NCBI GenBank assembly: GCA_018402075.1
Contig: JAGYJP010000003.1
Span: 124,001-188,000 of the forward strand
Reading direction: 5' to 3'
Length of the DNA: 64,000 bases
From: Candidatus Nanopelagicales bacterium
GTDB taxonomy: Bacteria > Actinomycetota > Actinomycetes > S36-B12
Numbering within the stretch: the first letter of the stretch is position 1; each line of letters opens with the position of its first letter. Both the position numbers and the translations under genes were made by a program. Shown piece by piece: positions 42,238 to 51,742 of the stretch. The notes under the pieces are model-generated. The model had not been told where the DNA came from. It ran no database searches and saw only the letters and a list, made by a program, of their open reading frames with translations.

Positions 42238-43011
42238 GTGTTTGAACTGGGAGTAACCACCGAAGAAATAATTGCCTACCTGCTGGTGTTCGCACGCGTT
42301 GGCGCCTGGGTGTGGCTCACTCCACCTTTTGGTGGCGGCTTCCTTCCTCCGTTGGTGCGCGTCATGGCTGGACTGGCATTTGCCATTCCCATGACTCCCG
42401 GTGCCATTGCGGCTTCAGGGGGAATCTCCCTCGATCCGGTGAACCTGCTCCTCCAATTCGCCATCCAGGTGGCCATCGGTGTCGCCCTCGGGCTGGCTTG
42501 TCTGATTCTGCTTTCAGCCGTTCAGTCCGCCGGCGCACTCATCGACGTCTCCAGCGGATTCTCACTCGCGTCCGCCTACGATCCGCTGATGCAGCAACAG
42601 GCTGCGGTCATTGACCGGGTTTATCAACTACTTGCTGGTGTGTTGATTTTGGTAACCGGTGCCTATCTCATCCTTTTTTCCGGGTTCATGAAAACCTTCG
42701 AGATTTTGCCAATTGGCGGCGGCCTGAATCTCGGTACAACCGCATCAACTTTGACCGGCGCACTCAGCATGGCTTTTGTCGCCGTGTTGCAAATTGCCGG
42801 TCCGATCATTGCCGTCCTGCTATTGGCAGACATTGGGCTCGGCCTGCTCACCCGAGTGGCTCCCACCATTAACATCTTTGTCCTGAGTTTCCCGGTAAAA
42901 ATCGGGCTCACCCTGCTCTTGGTCGGTATTGCAATTCCGCAATTGAGCCCGGTCATCGCCGGCCTCACGGATTCATCCGTTGATGCCATGCGTGGAATTG
43001 TCGGGGGGTGA
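42238..43011 (+). CDS. fliR: Flagellar export gate protein FliR
   Basis: 257 residues with about six membrane helices. VFARVGAWVWLTPPFGGGFLPPLVRVMAGLAFAI and SAGALIDVSSGFSLASAYDPLMQQQAAVIDRVYQLLAGVLIL are FliR signatures. It starts at GTG 42238 behind GAGGAG and contributes one subunit to the FliPQR pore. flhB follows after 3 bp. Confidence 0.95.
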   Translation: MFELGVTTEEIIAYLLVFARVGAWVWLTPPFGGGFLPPLVRVMAGLAFAIPMTPGAIAASGGISLDPVNLLLQFAIQVAIGVALGLACLILLSAVQSAGALIDVSSGFSLASAYDPLMQQQAAVIDRVYQLLAGVLILVTGAYLILFSGFMKTFEILPIGGGLNLGTTASTLTGALSMAFVAVLQIAGPIIAVLLLADIGLGLLTRVAPTINIFVLSFPVKIGLTLLLVGIAIPQLSPVIAGLTDSSVDAMRGIVGG

Positions 43012-43014
43012 GGC

Positions 43015-44115
43015 ATGGCTGATTCCGCTGCCAAGACCGAACAGCCGACCCCGAAGAAGATTAAAGAGGGGGTCAAACAAGGCCAGGTCGCCCGATCGGC
43101 AGACCTTGCAGCCTGGACCGGACTGCTCGCTTTCACCATTGTGCTTCCATTCATGCTCGAACTTTTAACCGAGCAACTCGAAGCCCTACTCCTGATGCTC
43201 CCGGACATTGCCCTCGAACCAACCCCGGAGCGACTCGGCAGTATTGTCCTGCCTGCAGTCTTTGCCATCTCGCTTCTACTCATTCCCTTTCTCTTAGTGA
43301 TCCTGCTCGTAACGCAAATCTCTGGCTGGATCCAAGGTGGCGCCCGCCCCTATCTATCCCGGATCGCGCCCAAAAGCCGAAAAATCAGTCCGCAACAAAA
43401 TGCGAAACGAATCTTGGGCACCCAGGGCTTATGGGAATTGGCCAAACAGATTCTCAAAACCGCCTCCATCGGCTTGGTGCTTTGGCTGGTCATCACCCGA
43501 ACCGTGGAAATCATTTTCGGCTCAGGTCTACTCCCACTTTCCGTTTTGACCGAGATCACCGCCTCCGAGGGGATTCGATTGGTCCAGGCCGTGGTCGCCA
43601 CGGGATTACTGATCGCGATCGCTGATTATTTAGTCAGTAAGAAAAGAGTGCGCAAAGAACTAATGATGTCCATGCGCGAGGTCAAAGAGGAATTCCGGCA
43701 GTCAGAAGGTGACCCATTGCTCAAGGCCTTTATTCGTCGTCGGGCCCTAGAGGCCTCGCGAAACCGGATGATGGCCGATGTCGCCACCGCGGATCTCGTC
43801 TTGGTCAACCCGACCCACATCGCGGTGGCCATCAAATACACCCAGCACCTCGGGGCCCCAAGAATCGTGGCCAAGGGAGCCGGCGAGATTGCCACCCGAA
43901 TCCGGGAACTTGCCACGGAAAACCGGGTGCCGATCGTGGAGGACATTCCACTGGCCCGGACTATTTACCGCAACTGTGAGGTGGGATCGGAAATTCCTAC
44001 CGAGCTCTTCACCGCCGTGGCTCGGGTACTTGCCTTCGTCATGAGCCTGAAGCGGCGAGGGGCACCAACCGGTACGCACAGCTCCCGTGAAGTGGACCAC
44101 TTGATCCCACAATAA
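43015..44115 (+). CDS. flhB: Flagellar export switch protein FlhB
   Basis: 366 residues. The N-terminus EQPTPKKIKEGVKQGQVARSADL is typical and is followed by four membrane helices. The cytoplasmic domain contains the autocleavage motif Asn-Pro-Thr-His in ADLVLVNPTHIAVAIKY, with MMSMREVKEEFRQSEGDPLLKAFIRRRALEASRNRM before it. Cleavage at NPTH lets FliK switch export from hook to filament substrates. flhA starts directly after its stop. Confidence 0.96.
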   Translation: MADSAAKTEQPTPKKIKEGVKQGQVARSADLAAWTGLLAFTIVLPFMLELLTEQLEALLLMLPDIALEPTPERLGSIVLPAVFAISLLLIPFLLVILLVTQISGWIQGGARPYLSRIAPKSRKISPQQNAKRILGTQGLWELAKQILKTASIGLVLWLVITRTVEIIFGSGLLPLSVLTEITASEGIRLVQAVVATGLLIAIADYLVSKKRVRKELMMSMREVKEEFRQSEGDPLLKAFIRRRALEASRNRMMADVATADLVLVNPTHIAVAIKYTQHLGAPRIVAKGAGEIATRIRELATENRVPIVEDIPLARTIYRNCEVGSEIPTELFTAVARVLAFVMSLKRRGAPTGTHSSREVDHLIPQ

Positions 44116-46299
44116 GTGAATCAATCCCGCCTCACAGAAATCATTAAGTCAGGCTTGGGGCGGCCGATGAACCAATTGCCAGGATGGCAAGTTTTCCCAT
44201 GGATGGTTTTCCCAATGACAGGGGCATCTGTGCGGAGAATTCGGTGGGCTCAGTTCGCGATTCCTATCGCTGTGGTCCTTGTCATCGTTATGTTGATCGT
44301 CCCATTACCCCCGTTCATTCTCGACCTACTCATTACTTTCAATATTGCCGCCGCCCTGGTTATTCTCCTCGTGGCAATTTATGTGCGAAAGCCCCTTGAA
44401 TTCGCCACCTTCCCCGCCCTCCTACTCATTGCCACCCTCTTTCGACTCGGTCTCAATGTCAGTGTTACCCGCCAGATTCTGGTCAACGGCCATGCCGGTC
44501 AGGTGGTAGACGCTTTCGGAAGTTTCGTCATTGGCGGATCCCTCATCGTTGGTTTGGTTATCTTCCTCATTCTCATTGTCATTCAATTCATCGTGGTGAC
44601 AAAAGGTTCAGAGCGCGTCGCTGAAGTTGGCGCCCGATTCACCCTGGATGCCATGCCCGGCAAGCAGATGGCGATCGATGCTGACCTGAATGCCGGTCTG
44701 ATTGACGATGCGGAGGCCCGGCGCAGACGAGCCGAAGTGGGTGCCGAGGCAGACTTCTACGGTGCAATGGACGGTGGATCAAAGTTCGTCAAAGGCGATG
44801 CGATCGCCGCCATCTTCATCACGATCATTAACCTCTTCGGCGGCGTAGCCATCGGTGTTCTGCAACGCGGCATGAGCTTCAACGAGGCAATCAACACTTA
44901 CAGTCTCCTCACGGTAGGCGATGGCTTAACCGCTCAGATCCCGGCGCTCATGCTCGCGGTGGCCACCGGCCTGATGGTCACCCGAGCCGCAACAGACGGT
45001 GACATGTCTTCAGATGTCATGAAGCAGATCTCGGTACAGCGGCGCGCATTAACATTCGGCGGAATCGGTATCGCTGCCTTGGCAATTATTCCCGGCATGC
45101 CCGCTCTCCCCTTCCTTATTATTGGTGGCGGACTGATCCTGATCGGACAGCGACTGACCCGCACGGCCGGCGTAGCCGATAAAAAAGCCCTCGAGGGAGC
45201 AGCCAATCGACTTGAATTACCTGCTGGCAAGCCATTGCCGGATAGTCCCGAGGGGATCGTGCAGGACCTGCAGGTCGACGCCCTCGAACTCGGTCTGAGC
45301 TACGACATCATTGACCTGGTTGACCCAAATGTGGGTGGGGACCTTTTGATCCGCGTAAAGGCCCTTCGCCGCAAACTTGCCATGGAACTCGGTCTGGTTC
45401 TCCCCACGGTCCGAACGCGAGACGACACAGATTTACCACTGGCCACCTACCGAATCCGTTTGCACGGGGTGGAAGTGGCTCGTGGGCAGGCTCCCCCCGG
45501 ACACGTCCTTGTTATTGGCGACAACATGGAAGAACTACCCGGCGAGCCCACAAAAGAACCGGTCTTTGGCCTTGACGCCCGGTGGGTTCCCGTTGCCTTC
45601 CAGCGCCAAGCCGAACTCATGGGCGCTACCGTGATTGATCGCGCCTCGATTATTACCACCCATCTTGCCGAAACCGTGCGCAAGCATGCAGCTGAACTTC
45701 TCTCGCGCGAAGACGTGAAAATGTTGGTCGACTCACTGCGCAAATCACACCCATCCGTGGTTGAGGAACTCACCCCGGCGCAGGCATCGCTTGGAGAAAT
45801 CCAACGAGTACTGCAGGGCCTGCTCAAGGAACGGGTCGCGATCCGAGACCTCGCTCGCATTTTTGAGGCCATGTCGGCAACCATTCGCTCCGGACATCAG
45901 GGCACCGAAGCACTCGTTGAGTCCGCTCGCGAAGTACTGGGTTCGGCAATCAGTTCCCAAACCGCCATGGAGGGGATCCTCCACGTGATCACCCTAGATC
46001 CAACTTTTGAACAAAGTCTGCTCGCCGCTTCACGAGCGGGACAAGAAGGACAGGTGTTGGCAATTGATGCAACGGTTCTCGGCCGCATGAGCACTGATGT
46101 TGGCCGGCTGGCAAATCAAGCCGAGGAGGCTGGAATATCGCCGGTTTTGATTTGTGCAAGTCAATTGCGGGCGCCGCTTTACCGGCAATTGCGTCATGAA
46201 TTCCCCCGGCTTCCCATTCTGTCGTATTCAGAATTGGGTGGTCCCATTGATATCCAAACAGTAGGAGTGGTTGGCAATGAGCCTGCGAATGTTGCTTGA
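44116..46299 (+). CDS. flhA: Flagellar export gate protein FlhA
   Basis: 727 residues. Eight predicted membrane helices begin IRWAQFAIPIAVVLVIVMLIVPLPPFILDLLITFNIAAALVILLVAIYV. The FHIPEP signature region LFRLGLNVSVTRQILVNGHAGQVVDAFGSFV and the proton-gating loop (GARFTLDAMPGKQMAIDADLNAGLID) are complete. The C-terminal cytoplasmic ring domain spans about residues 380-727. The longest frame has a 35-residue N-terminal extension; ATG 44167 or ATG 44215 may be the real start. Its end overlaps the FlhF-like gene by 23 bp. Confidence 0.96.
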   Translation: MNQSRLTEIIKSGLGRPMNQLPGWQVFPWMVFPMTGASVRRIRWAQFAIPIAVVLVIVMLIVPLPPFILDLLITFNIAAALVILLVAIYVRKPLEFATFPALLLIATLFRLGLNVSVTRQILVNGHAGQVVDAFGSFVIGGSLIVGLVIFLILIVIQFIVVTKGSERVAEVGARFTLDAMPGKQMAIDADLNAGLIDDAEARRRRAEVGAEADFYGAMDGGSKFVKGDAIAAIFITIINLFGGVAIGVLQRGMSFNEAINTYSLLTVGDGLTAQIPALMLAVATGLMVTRAATDGDMSSDVMKQISVQRRALTFGGIGIAALAIIPGMPALPFLIIGGGLILIGQRLTRTAGVADKKALEGAANRLELPAGKPLPDSPEGIVQDLQVDALELGLSYDIIDLVDPNVGGDLLIRVKALRRKLAMELGLVLPTVRTRDDTDLPLATYRIRLHGVEVARGQAPPGHVLVIGDNMEELPGEPTKEPVFGLDARWVPVAFQRQAELMGATVIDRASIITTHLAETVRKHAAELLSREDVKMLVDSLRKSHPSVVEELTPAQASLGEIQRVLQGLLKERVAIRDLARIFEAMSATIRSGHQGTEALVESAREVLGSAISSQTAMEGILHVITLDPTFEQSLLAASRAGQEGQVLAIDATVLGRMSTDVGRLANQAEEAGISPVLICASQLRAPLYRQLRHEFPRLPILSYSELGGPIDIQTVGVVGNEPANVA

Positions 46300-48109
46300 A
46301 GGACCAGACCTTAAAGGCATCCTGCGCGAAGTCGAGACAAACTACGGTCGTGACTTCCAAGTGATCCAAGCCGAACAGGTGCGCTCCGGTGGCATGGGCG
46401 GGTTCTTCACCAAACAGCACTACGAAGTGACCATTGAGATCGCTGATCCCCGAGTGGCCGCCGACATTGCCGCCCAACCCCAGACAGCGGGAATGTCTCT
46501 TCATGAACTATCCACCCGAAGTCAAAATGATCAAGCCGCGGCATCCTCCCAAGAATGGGCCCGCGATCTGCTCGAAAGAGCGCGAGCTTTAAGCGCGGCC
46601 GAAAGCGGTACCGAAGATGGCTCTCTCGGTGCGGATTCAGATCCAAACTCTGACGCCGAAGAAGATCCGGATGCCAGTAGTTGGAGCAATCTCACTTCAC
46701 GAACCCGCAAGCCTCGCAAGTTCCGACTCAATCTTCGCAGCAAGAAGGCAGCCAAGCGTGCCGCCGGCGGTTCTAGCCGGACGGCTCCGGCCAGTGCCGA
46801 ACAACAAAAGCGACTACAAGAACTTTTGACCCACGGCCCACTCGTTGAGGATCAGATTGAGGATCAGTCGGCATCCGAAGTCATTTCGGCGACGCAGATA
46901 ATGGCTGCGTTCAACGACAAAGATTTTGAAGACGAGGATGACAACTTTCACGATCTGCCACCTGCAGCTCGACTTGTCGCGCAGATGGATGGCACCCCGC
47001 ATTTAATGCGCAACAACCTGAAGGAACCTGCTTCGAACGAAGTAATTGCCGGTGTGCGCATTAACGCGGCTCCAAAAACAGAAGAAGTTCAAGTAGTCGC
47101 TGCCGCACCCATATCCGTACCTGCACCTGCACCTGCACCTGCACCAACTTTGACCCCGTCGCACCACACGTCGCACCACATCCTCGGGCAAGAGAGCGAA
47201 GCGTATTGGCGAGTACAGATTGCTGATCAAATCAAGGCGCAGCGGGACAAGGTAGAAAAGTTCTATGCTCGCCGGGGGCCCATTGGTACCGAAGAAGCCC
47301 GCCGGATCCAGATCTTCGCCATGGCCGAAACAATTGCTCGCACGTTACCCACAAAAACTTCGGGTGAAAGTCCCAAGATTTCATCGGAAACAATCTCTAA
47401 CCACGTCGAACAACCACCTGTTGCACAATCATTCGCACCCGTCGTGAACGCGACAAATCCTGCGACACCCAGGCCATCAAGATTTGCCGTGAAATTTCAA
47501 GCCCCGGATTTCGCACCCGTCACGCACGCGGGCGCGAATATTCCCGAGGGCATCCCGACCTCGGCTGGTGAGGTCCTCGTCCTGATCGGAGATATCCAGG
47601 AGGCTTATCAACAGGCAAGCACCATCATCGAGATTGCCGATTGCGGGGGAATCGATGTTCTGGTGATTGCGCCCGCAGGTATTTCTGTTCCCGGAGTTGA
47701 CCAAGAAGATCACTTCCGGCACTCATATGCCGACCAAGTCTTTGACCTTGCTCGCCGATCAGATTCACCCACTATCGTGATTGTGCATGCACCCTTCCCC
47801 ATTGGCAGTGACGATCTCGAGAGACTAAGAATCGTTAAGGCAATCGAAGCTCTGGAAACGCCACACGTGTGGGCGATCGTGGATGCTTCGCACGCTATTT
47901 CATCTCTCAGTCGGTGGACCCAATGCTTTGGATACATCTCCGCACTCGCGGTAGTCAACGCAAAAGAGCCAAAGAATCCCCAAACCCTCAAGGCCCTCGG
48001 CATACCCATCGTCTTAATGGATGGAATGCCCTGCCTTGAAGACAGTGCCGAAATTACGAGTCCAATCTCTTCCCCTGTGGTGGAACAGATTGGTAGCATT
48101 TCAGTCTGA
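46277..48109 (+). CDS. FlhF-like protein with degenerate GTPase domain
   Basis: 610 residues from ATG 46277 (AGGAG nine bases upstream). The N-terminal 70 residues match FlhF (LRMLLEGPDLKGILREVETNYGRDFQVIQAEQVRSGGMGGFFTKQHYEVTI). A long acidic, low-complexity middle includes a PAPAPAPAPT run. The last 200 residues have the length and strand order of the SRP-type GTPase domain, but where the P-loop should lie the sequence is GDIQEAYQQAST, with no GKT/GKS. DTAGR- and TKLD-type motifs are also absent (VHAPFPIG, VNAKEP). FlhF positions and numbers polar flagella; here it would be non-GTPase. Position after flhA is the usual flhF place. Confidence 0.65.
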   Translation: MSLRMLLEGPDLKGILREVETNYGRDFQVIQAEQVRSGGMGGFFTKQHYEVTIEIADPRVAADIAAQPQTAGMSLHELSTRSQNDQAAASSQEWARDLLERARALSAAESGTEDGSLGADSDPNSDAEEDPDASSWSNLTSRTRKPRKFRLNLRSKKAAKRAAGGSSRTAPASAEQQKRLQELLTHGPLVEDQIEDQSASEVISATQIMAAFNDKDFEDEDDNFHDLPPAARLVAQMDGTPHLMRNNLKEPASNEVIAGVRINAAPKTEEVQVVAAAPISVPAPAPAPAPTLTPSHHTSHHILGQESEAYWRVQIADQIKAQRDKVEKFYARRGPIGTEEARRIQIFAMAETIARTLPTKTSGESPKISSETISNHVEQPPVAQSFAPVVNATNPATPRPSRFAVKFQAPDFAPVTHAGANIPEGIPTSAGEVLVLIGDIQEAYQQASTIIEIADCGGIDVLVIAPAGISVPGVDQEDHFRHSYADQVFDLARRSDSPTIVIVHAPFPIGSDDLERLRIVKAIEALETPHVWAIVDASHAISSLSRWTQCFGYISALAVVNAKEPKNPQTLKALGIPIVLMDGMPCLEDSAEITSPISSPVVEQIGSISV

Positions 48110-48438
48110 TGATTGCTTACATACCACTCGCCATGATCATTGCCTTGATCTTTAGCGCGGGCGGATTGTGGAGAGCATTTCAAGACTCCAGTGTTGATCT
48201 AGGTGGAGTACTGGGACAGTTTTTATTGGTCACACTGTTTATGACAGTGTTGCTCAACATTGTTAATCGCATCTTGGCTCACTACCTTGCGCACCCGAAG
48301 ATTGATCTGATTGCCGAGGGTGCAGAACGTTTGGCTAATCCCAACGTCATAAAAGTGGATACCGCCGTCGTTCCCACCGAAGCACCCACCGAAGCACCCG
48401 AGATGGCCAACGCGTTGGAACCCGGACCCAAACAATAG
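48109..48438 (+). CDS. Small membrane protein at the end of the flagellar operon
   Basis: 109 residues; its ATG overlaps the preceding stop (TGATG), so it is translated with the FlhF-like gene. It has two hydrophobic helices (IPLAMIIALIFSAGGLWRAF and LGGVLGQFLLVTLFMTVLLNIVNRIL) and a proline/glutamate-rich tail with a repeated PTEA. No family was recognised. As the last gene of the fliL-flhA run it may assist flagellar placement or export, but that rests only on position. Confidence 0.65.
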   Translation: MIAYIPLAMIIALIFSAGGLWRAFQDSSVDLGGVLGQFLLVTLFMTVLLNIVNRILAHYLAHPKIDLIAEGAERLANPNVIKVDTAVVPTEAPTEAPEMANALEPGPKQ

Positions 48439-48788
48439 TTCCAGTTTTTGTCAAAGTTTGATTTAATTTTTTTGATGTCCTTGACCGATATCCGTCGACT
48501 CACTCCTCCACGAAGATGGATTTCAATGAGGAACCCCCGGGTTATCCGCGACACCGACGGTGAGTAGTGAAATAGCGAATCGTGAATATTGCACTTCGCC
48601 CATTTTTGGCACGAGATATTTTGACTCTCATGAAATCAACCGGCAGGTGTGACTTCCCGTTTTCATCTTTGAAGCTATTAATACCTAGTTCAGATATCCC
48701 CCGAGCCTCGAAGCACTTGCTGAGATCGGTCACCGATTAAGGTGTCCGCTAACCGATACACTTAGATTTCTAGTAGCCGAAAGACATC
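48439..48788. other. Non-coding region between the flagellar operon and tRNA-Gly
   Basis: 350 bp with no gene I can support. A 63-codon reverse-strand frame (48542-48733) has no recognisable homology or ribosome-binding site. The composition is more A/T-rich than the flanks. The tRNA promoter should lie in its last 60 bp. Confidence 0.5.
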
Positions 48789-48859
48789 GCGGGTGTAGTG
48801 AAATGGCATCACACAACCTTCCCAAGGTTGGAGCGCGGGTTCGATTCCCGTCACCCGCT
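48789..48859 (+). tRNA. tRNA-Gly (anticodon CCC)
   Basis: A 71-nt cloverleaf: acceptor GCGGGTG pairs with CACCCGC, followed by discriminator T. The anticodon stem CAACC/GGTTG encloses CTTCCCAAG-type loop sequence with anticodon CCC. The T-arm is GCGGG-TTCGATT-CCCGT. CCA is not encoded. It reads GGG codons. Its 3' end is part of a duplicated segment. Confidence 0.95.
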
Positions 48860-48941
48860 CAGAATGAGTGGGTCGCGCGAATCGGGAGGAGCAAAGCGAC
48901 GGATCCCGTCACCCGCTCAGAATGAGTGGGTCGCGCGAATC
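48846..48941. repeat. Direct repeat copying the tRNA-Gly 3' end
   Basis: A 38-bp segment covering the last 14 bases of the tRNA and 24 bp downstream (48846-48883) recurs exactly at 48904-48941, 58 bp away. Each copy holds a hairpin, ACCCGCTCA-GAA-TGAGTGGGT. It could be a scar of site-specific integration at the tRNA or a simple tandem duplication. No integrase is present nearby. Confidence 0.75.
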
Positions 48942-49055
48942 CAAGGTGCCCTGCATCACTACTCTTCCGTAACGTTAGAGTTGGGCTATTCCTTGTGAAT
49001 TCCAGTCAGTAGCTGACGATCACATTCATCTCTTATCAAGTCACGGAGTTCTTTC

Positions 49056-50534
49056 TTGTCTTTATCAATTTCCGCAGTTTCCCGACCCGCATGGCTTTCA
49101 CCTCGTGTTTTCAAGACTGAAGTGCTCGCTGGATTAGTAGTTGCCATTGCCTTAATCCCCGAGGCCATTTCTTTCTCGATTCTTGCTGGAGTCGATCCAC
49201 GTGTGGGGTTATTTGCTTCCTTCACCATGGCTGTCACTATTGCTTTCACAGGTGGGCGACCCGCCATGATCTCGGCCGCCACCGGTGCGATCGCGTTAAT
49301 CGTGGCACCTCTAGCTCGCGATTACGGACTCGAATACCTGATAGCCGCAGTCATTCTTATGGGTATTTTGCAGATACTCCTTGCCGTCGCCGGGGTGGCT
49401 CGCCTTATGCGCTTTGTACCCCGCAGTGTCATGGTCGGATTTGTTAACGCACTCGCCATTCTCATATTCATGGCTCAAATTCCCTATCTCATCGACGTTC
49501 CATGGATTGTTTATCCCATGGTCGCCGCGGGTATCGCCATCATGATTTTGCTACCCAAGGTGACCACCGCGGTACCCGCACCACTTGTTGCAGTAGTCCT
49601 TCTCACTGCGGCTGCTGTGAGCTTGGGGTGGAATGTCCCAACAGTTGGCGATCAGGGTGAACTCCCCAACGGCTTACCAATTCTTGGAATACCCATGGTC
49701 CCGTTCACATTTGAGACCCTTGGCATTATTGCGCCATTTGCCATTGCCATGGCGCTCGTCGGTTTAATGGAATCCCTCATGACCGCCAAGTTGGTAGACG
49801 ACATTACCGATACTCATTCCAATAAGACCCGCGAATCATGGGGGCAGGGTGTTGCAAACATTGTCACCGGATTCTTTGGTGGCATGGGTGGCTGCGCCAT
49901 GATCGGTCAAACCATGATCAACGTCAAAGTCAGCGGAGCCCGCACCCGGCTCTCAACATTCCTATCCGGGGTATTTCTCATGATTCTGGTGGTGTCATTT
50001 GGCAGTGTTGTTGCGGTTATTCCTATGGCCGCACTCGTAGCTGTCATGATCATCGTGTCATATTCAACATTCGATTGGCATAGTCTTAAATCCTTGGCAC
50101 ACATGCCCAAGAGTGAAACAATCGTGATGCTTGCCACGGTCATAGCCACGGTCATTTCCCACAACCTGGCCATTGGAGTGATCACCGGAGTCGTCACAGC
50201 AACGGTGCTCTTTGCTCGCCGAGTGGCTCACTTGGTCACCATGACGCGTGAAGTTGCAGAAGATGGTGATCACGTGACCTATGAAGTACACGGCGAATTA
50301 TTCTTTGCATCAAGTAATGATCTTGTGTATCAATTTCACTACACCGATGATCCCCCGTGGGTGATCATTGACATGACCGGCGCACACCTGTGGGATGCCT
50401 CGACAGTTGCAGCACTCGATGCCGTTATTTATAAGTATGAACGGCGTGGCAAAACCGTCGATGTCGTTGGCCTCAATAAGTACAGTGCAGATCTCCGAGC
50501 CCGCCTCGATGGTCGCCTACCTTCGGGGCACTAA
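49056..50534 (+). CDS. SulP family anion transporter with STAS domain
   Basis: 492 residues with about ten to twelve membrane helices, starting [25 protein letters not shown] (SulP signature) and including [33 protein letters not shown]. The C-terminal STAS domain lies at about 410-490 ([40 protein letters not shown]). The family moves sulfate, bicarbonate or dicarboxylates, often with sodium or protons. The substrate cannot be read from sequence. It probably starts at TTG 49056. The MerR-type gene overlaps its stop (TAATG), so it may sense the transported anion or a stress. Confidence 0.9.
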   Translation: MSLSISAVSRPAWLSPRVFKTEVLAGLVVAIALIPEAISFSILAGVDPRVGLFASFTMAVTIAFTGGRPAMISAATGAIALIVAPLARDYGLEYLIAAVILMGILQILLAVAGVARLMRFVPRSVMVGFVNALAILIFMAQIPYLIDVPWIVYPMVAAGIAIMILLPKVTTAVPAPLVAVVLLTAAAVSLGWNVPTVGDQGELPNGLPILGIPMVPFTFETLGIIAPFAIAMALVGLMESLMTAKLVDDITDTHSNKTRESWGQGVANIVTGFFGGMGGCAMIGQTMINVKVSGARTRLSTFLSGVFLMILVVSFGSVVAVIPMAALVAVMIIVSYSTFDWHSLKSLAHMPKSETIVMLATVIATVISHNLAIGVITGVVTATVLFARRVAHLVTMTREVAEDGDHVTYEVHGELFFASSNDLVYQFHYTDDPPWVIIDMTGAHLWDASTVAALDAVIYKYERRGKTVDVVGLNKYSADLRARLDGRLPSGH

Positions 50535-50947
50535 TGCCTCGATCACCAGGCACAGACACAGGACTCGTTCATATTGGAACATTGGCGGAACGAGTCGGGT
50601 TGAGTTTGCGGACAGTCCGCTACTACGAAGAAATTGGGCTATTTGAACCGGCAGCCCGATCACAAGGTGGATTCAGGCTCTACGGGCCCGAACAAGAAAC
50701 CAGACTTCATGTACTCAAAGCCATGAAACCACTCGGTTTTTCCCTTGATGAAATGCGTGACTTCGTGGACCTACTTAATGAAGTATCTCGAGTTAAACCG
50801 GGCAGCCCCAGAGCACTTGTTCTCCAGGAACGTATAACGGATCTACAGCAGGAGATCCACAATCGGCATTCCAATCTTGTCAAGCAAATTGATGCCACAG
50901 CTCAGATAAAAGCTGCCCTCGATAATGCTCGCGAGAGCCTTCAATAA
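50534..50947 (+). CDS. MerR family transcriptional regulator
   Basis: 137 residues. The winged-helix MerR domain is clear: HIGTLAERVGLSLRTVRYYEEIGLFEPAARSQGGFRLYGPEQETRLHVLKAMKPLGFSLDEMRDF. A coiled-coil dimerisation helix follows. There are no C-terminal cysteines, so metal sensing is unlikely. Its ATG overlaps the stop of the SulP gene, indicating co-transcription and probable local control. Confidence 0.9.
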   Translation: MPRSPGTDTGLVHIGTLAERVGLSLRTVRYYEEIGLFEPAARSQGGFRLYGPEQETRLHVLKAMKPLGFSLDEMRDFVDLLNEVSRVKPGSPRALVLQERITDLQQEIHNRHSNLVKQIDATAQIKAALDNARESLQ

Positions 50948-51062
50948 GTCCTTGAGTCATGAGCTCGGTTAACCAACTCACGGCATCACCCCTTTGATTC
51001 CCGTCAACACATCCCCCTACTAGTCTCAGATCCCACGCTCTCAGTTGGAAAGTAGGCGCACC

Positions 51063-51404
51063 ATGAAGTGGGTCGTTCTGACTGCAGCGATCATTGCTGA
51101 GGTCTCTGGCTCCCTGGCCTTGAAGGCCGCTGTAGAAAACCCATGGTGGTACATCTGGGTTGCCATTGGTTACTCCATTGCGATTGTGCTACTCGACCGT
51201 GGATTGCGTCTTGGCTTACCCCTCGGGGTTGCTTATGGAATTTGGGCGGCCACCGGTGTCGCTCTCACGGCAGTACTTGCGTCAGCGATATTTGGTGAGC
51301 CACTCACGGCACTCATGGGCTTAGGCATCATCTTCATTATGGGTGGGGTTCTCCTTGTTGAGTTCGGTTCACACCCGCAACAGAATGAACAGGAAGTGAC
51401 CTGA
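51063..51404 (+). CDS. Small multidrug resistance (SMR) transporter subunit, first of pair
   Basis: 113 residues with four membrane helices, beginning MKWVVLTAAIIAEVSGSLALKAA with the essential membrane Glu (residue 13, IAEVSG), and containing GVAYGIWAATGVALTAVLASAIFGEPL. SMR proteins are proton-coupled exporters of cationic compounds or guanidinium. Paired genes such as this and the next usually form heterodimers (EbrAB type). ATG 51063 is preferred over TTG 51045. Confidence 0.9.
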   Translation: MKWVVLTAAIIAEVSGSLALKAAVENPWWYIWVAIGYSIAIVLLDRGLRLGLPLGVAYGIWAATGVALTAVLASAIFGEPLTALMGLGIIFIMGGVLLVEFGSHPQQNEQEVT

Positions 51405-51405
51405 C

Positions 51406-51726
51406 ATGGGTTACGTATTCCTCGCGCTCGCGATTTTTGGCGAAGTGGGTGCAACCCTGTCACTCAAAGCTGCCGCACGTGGTAACCGGAAAATGTATGC
51501 CGTAGTTGGTGGCGGCTACATTCTCGCGTTCACCCTTTTGGCACTTTCGCTGCGTGAAGGTATTCCTCTGGGCATTGCCTACGGAATTTGGGCGGCAGTT
51601 GGCGTTGCACTGACAGCGGTCCTGAGCCGAGTGATTTACAAGGAACCACTCACGCGAGTCATGCTTCTAGGAATCGGAATGATTCTGATTGGCATTCTGA
51701 TCATTGAGCTCACTGCCCAGCATTAA
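51406..51726 (+). CDS. SMR transporter subunit, second of pair
   Basis: 106 residues, four helices, MGYVFLALAIFGEVGATLSLKAA (essential Glu in FGEVG) and GIAYGIWAAVGVALTAVLSRVIYKEPLTRVMLLGIGMILIGILIIEL. It starts one base after its partner's stop. The two subunits differ in their charged loops, as expected for opposite membrane orientation in a heterodimer. The substrate is unknown. Confidence 0.92.
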   Translation: MGYVFLALAIFGEVGATLSLKAAARGNRKMYAVVGGGYILAFTLLALSLREGIPLGIAYGIWAAVGVALTAVLSRVIYKEPLTRVMLLGIGMILIGILIIELTAQH

Positions 51727-51742
51727 CAAGTAGCATGCCGAC

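Noticed and set aside
47118..47150. Six-bp CCTGCA tandem repeat as a regulatory repeat
   Set aside because: It is in frame and encodes a PAPAPA linker in the FlhF-like protein, a common low-complexity feature.
48542..48733. 63-codon reverse-strand open frame
   Set aside because: No ribosome-binding site, no recognisable motif, and composition like the surrounding non-coding DNA.
48846..48941. Second, truncated tRNA gene
   Set aside because: Only the T-arm end and acceptor 3' strand are duplicated; no D-arm or anticodon arm precedes the second copy.
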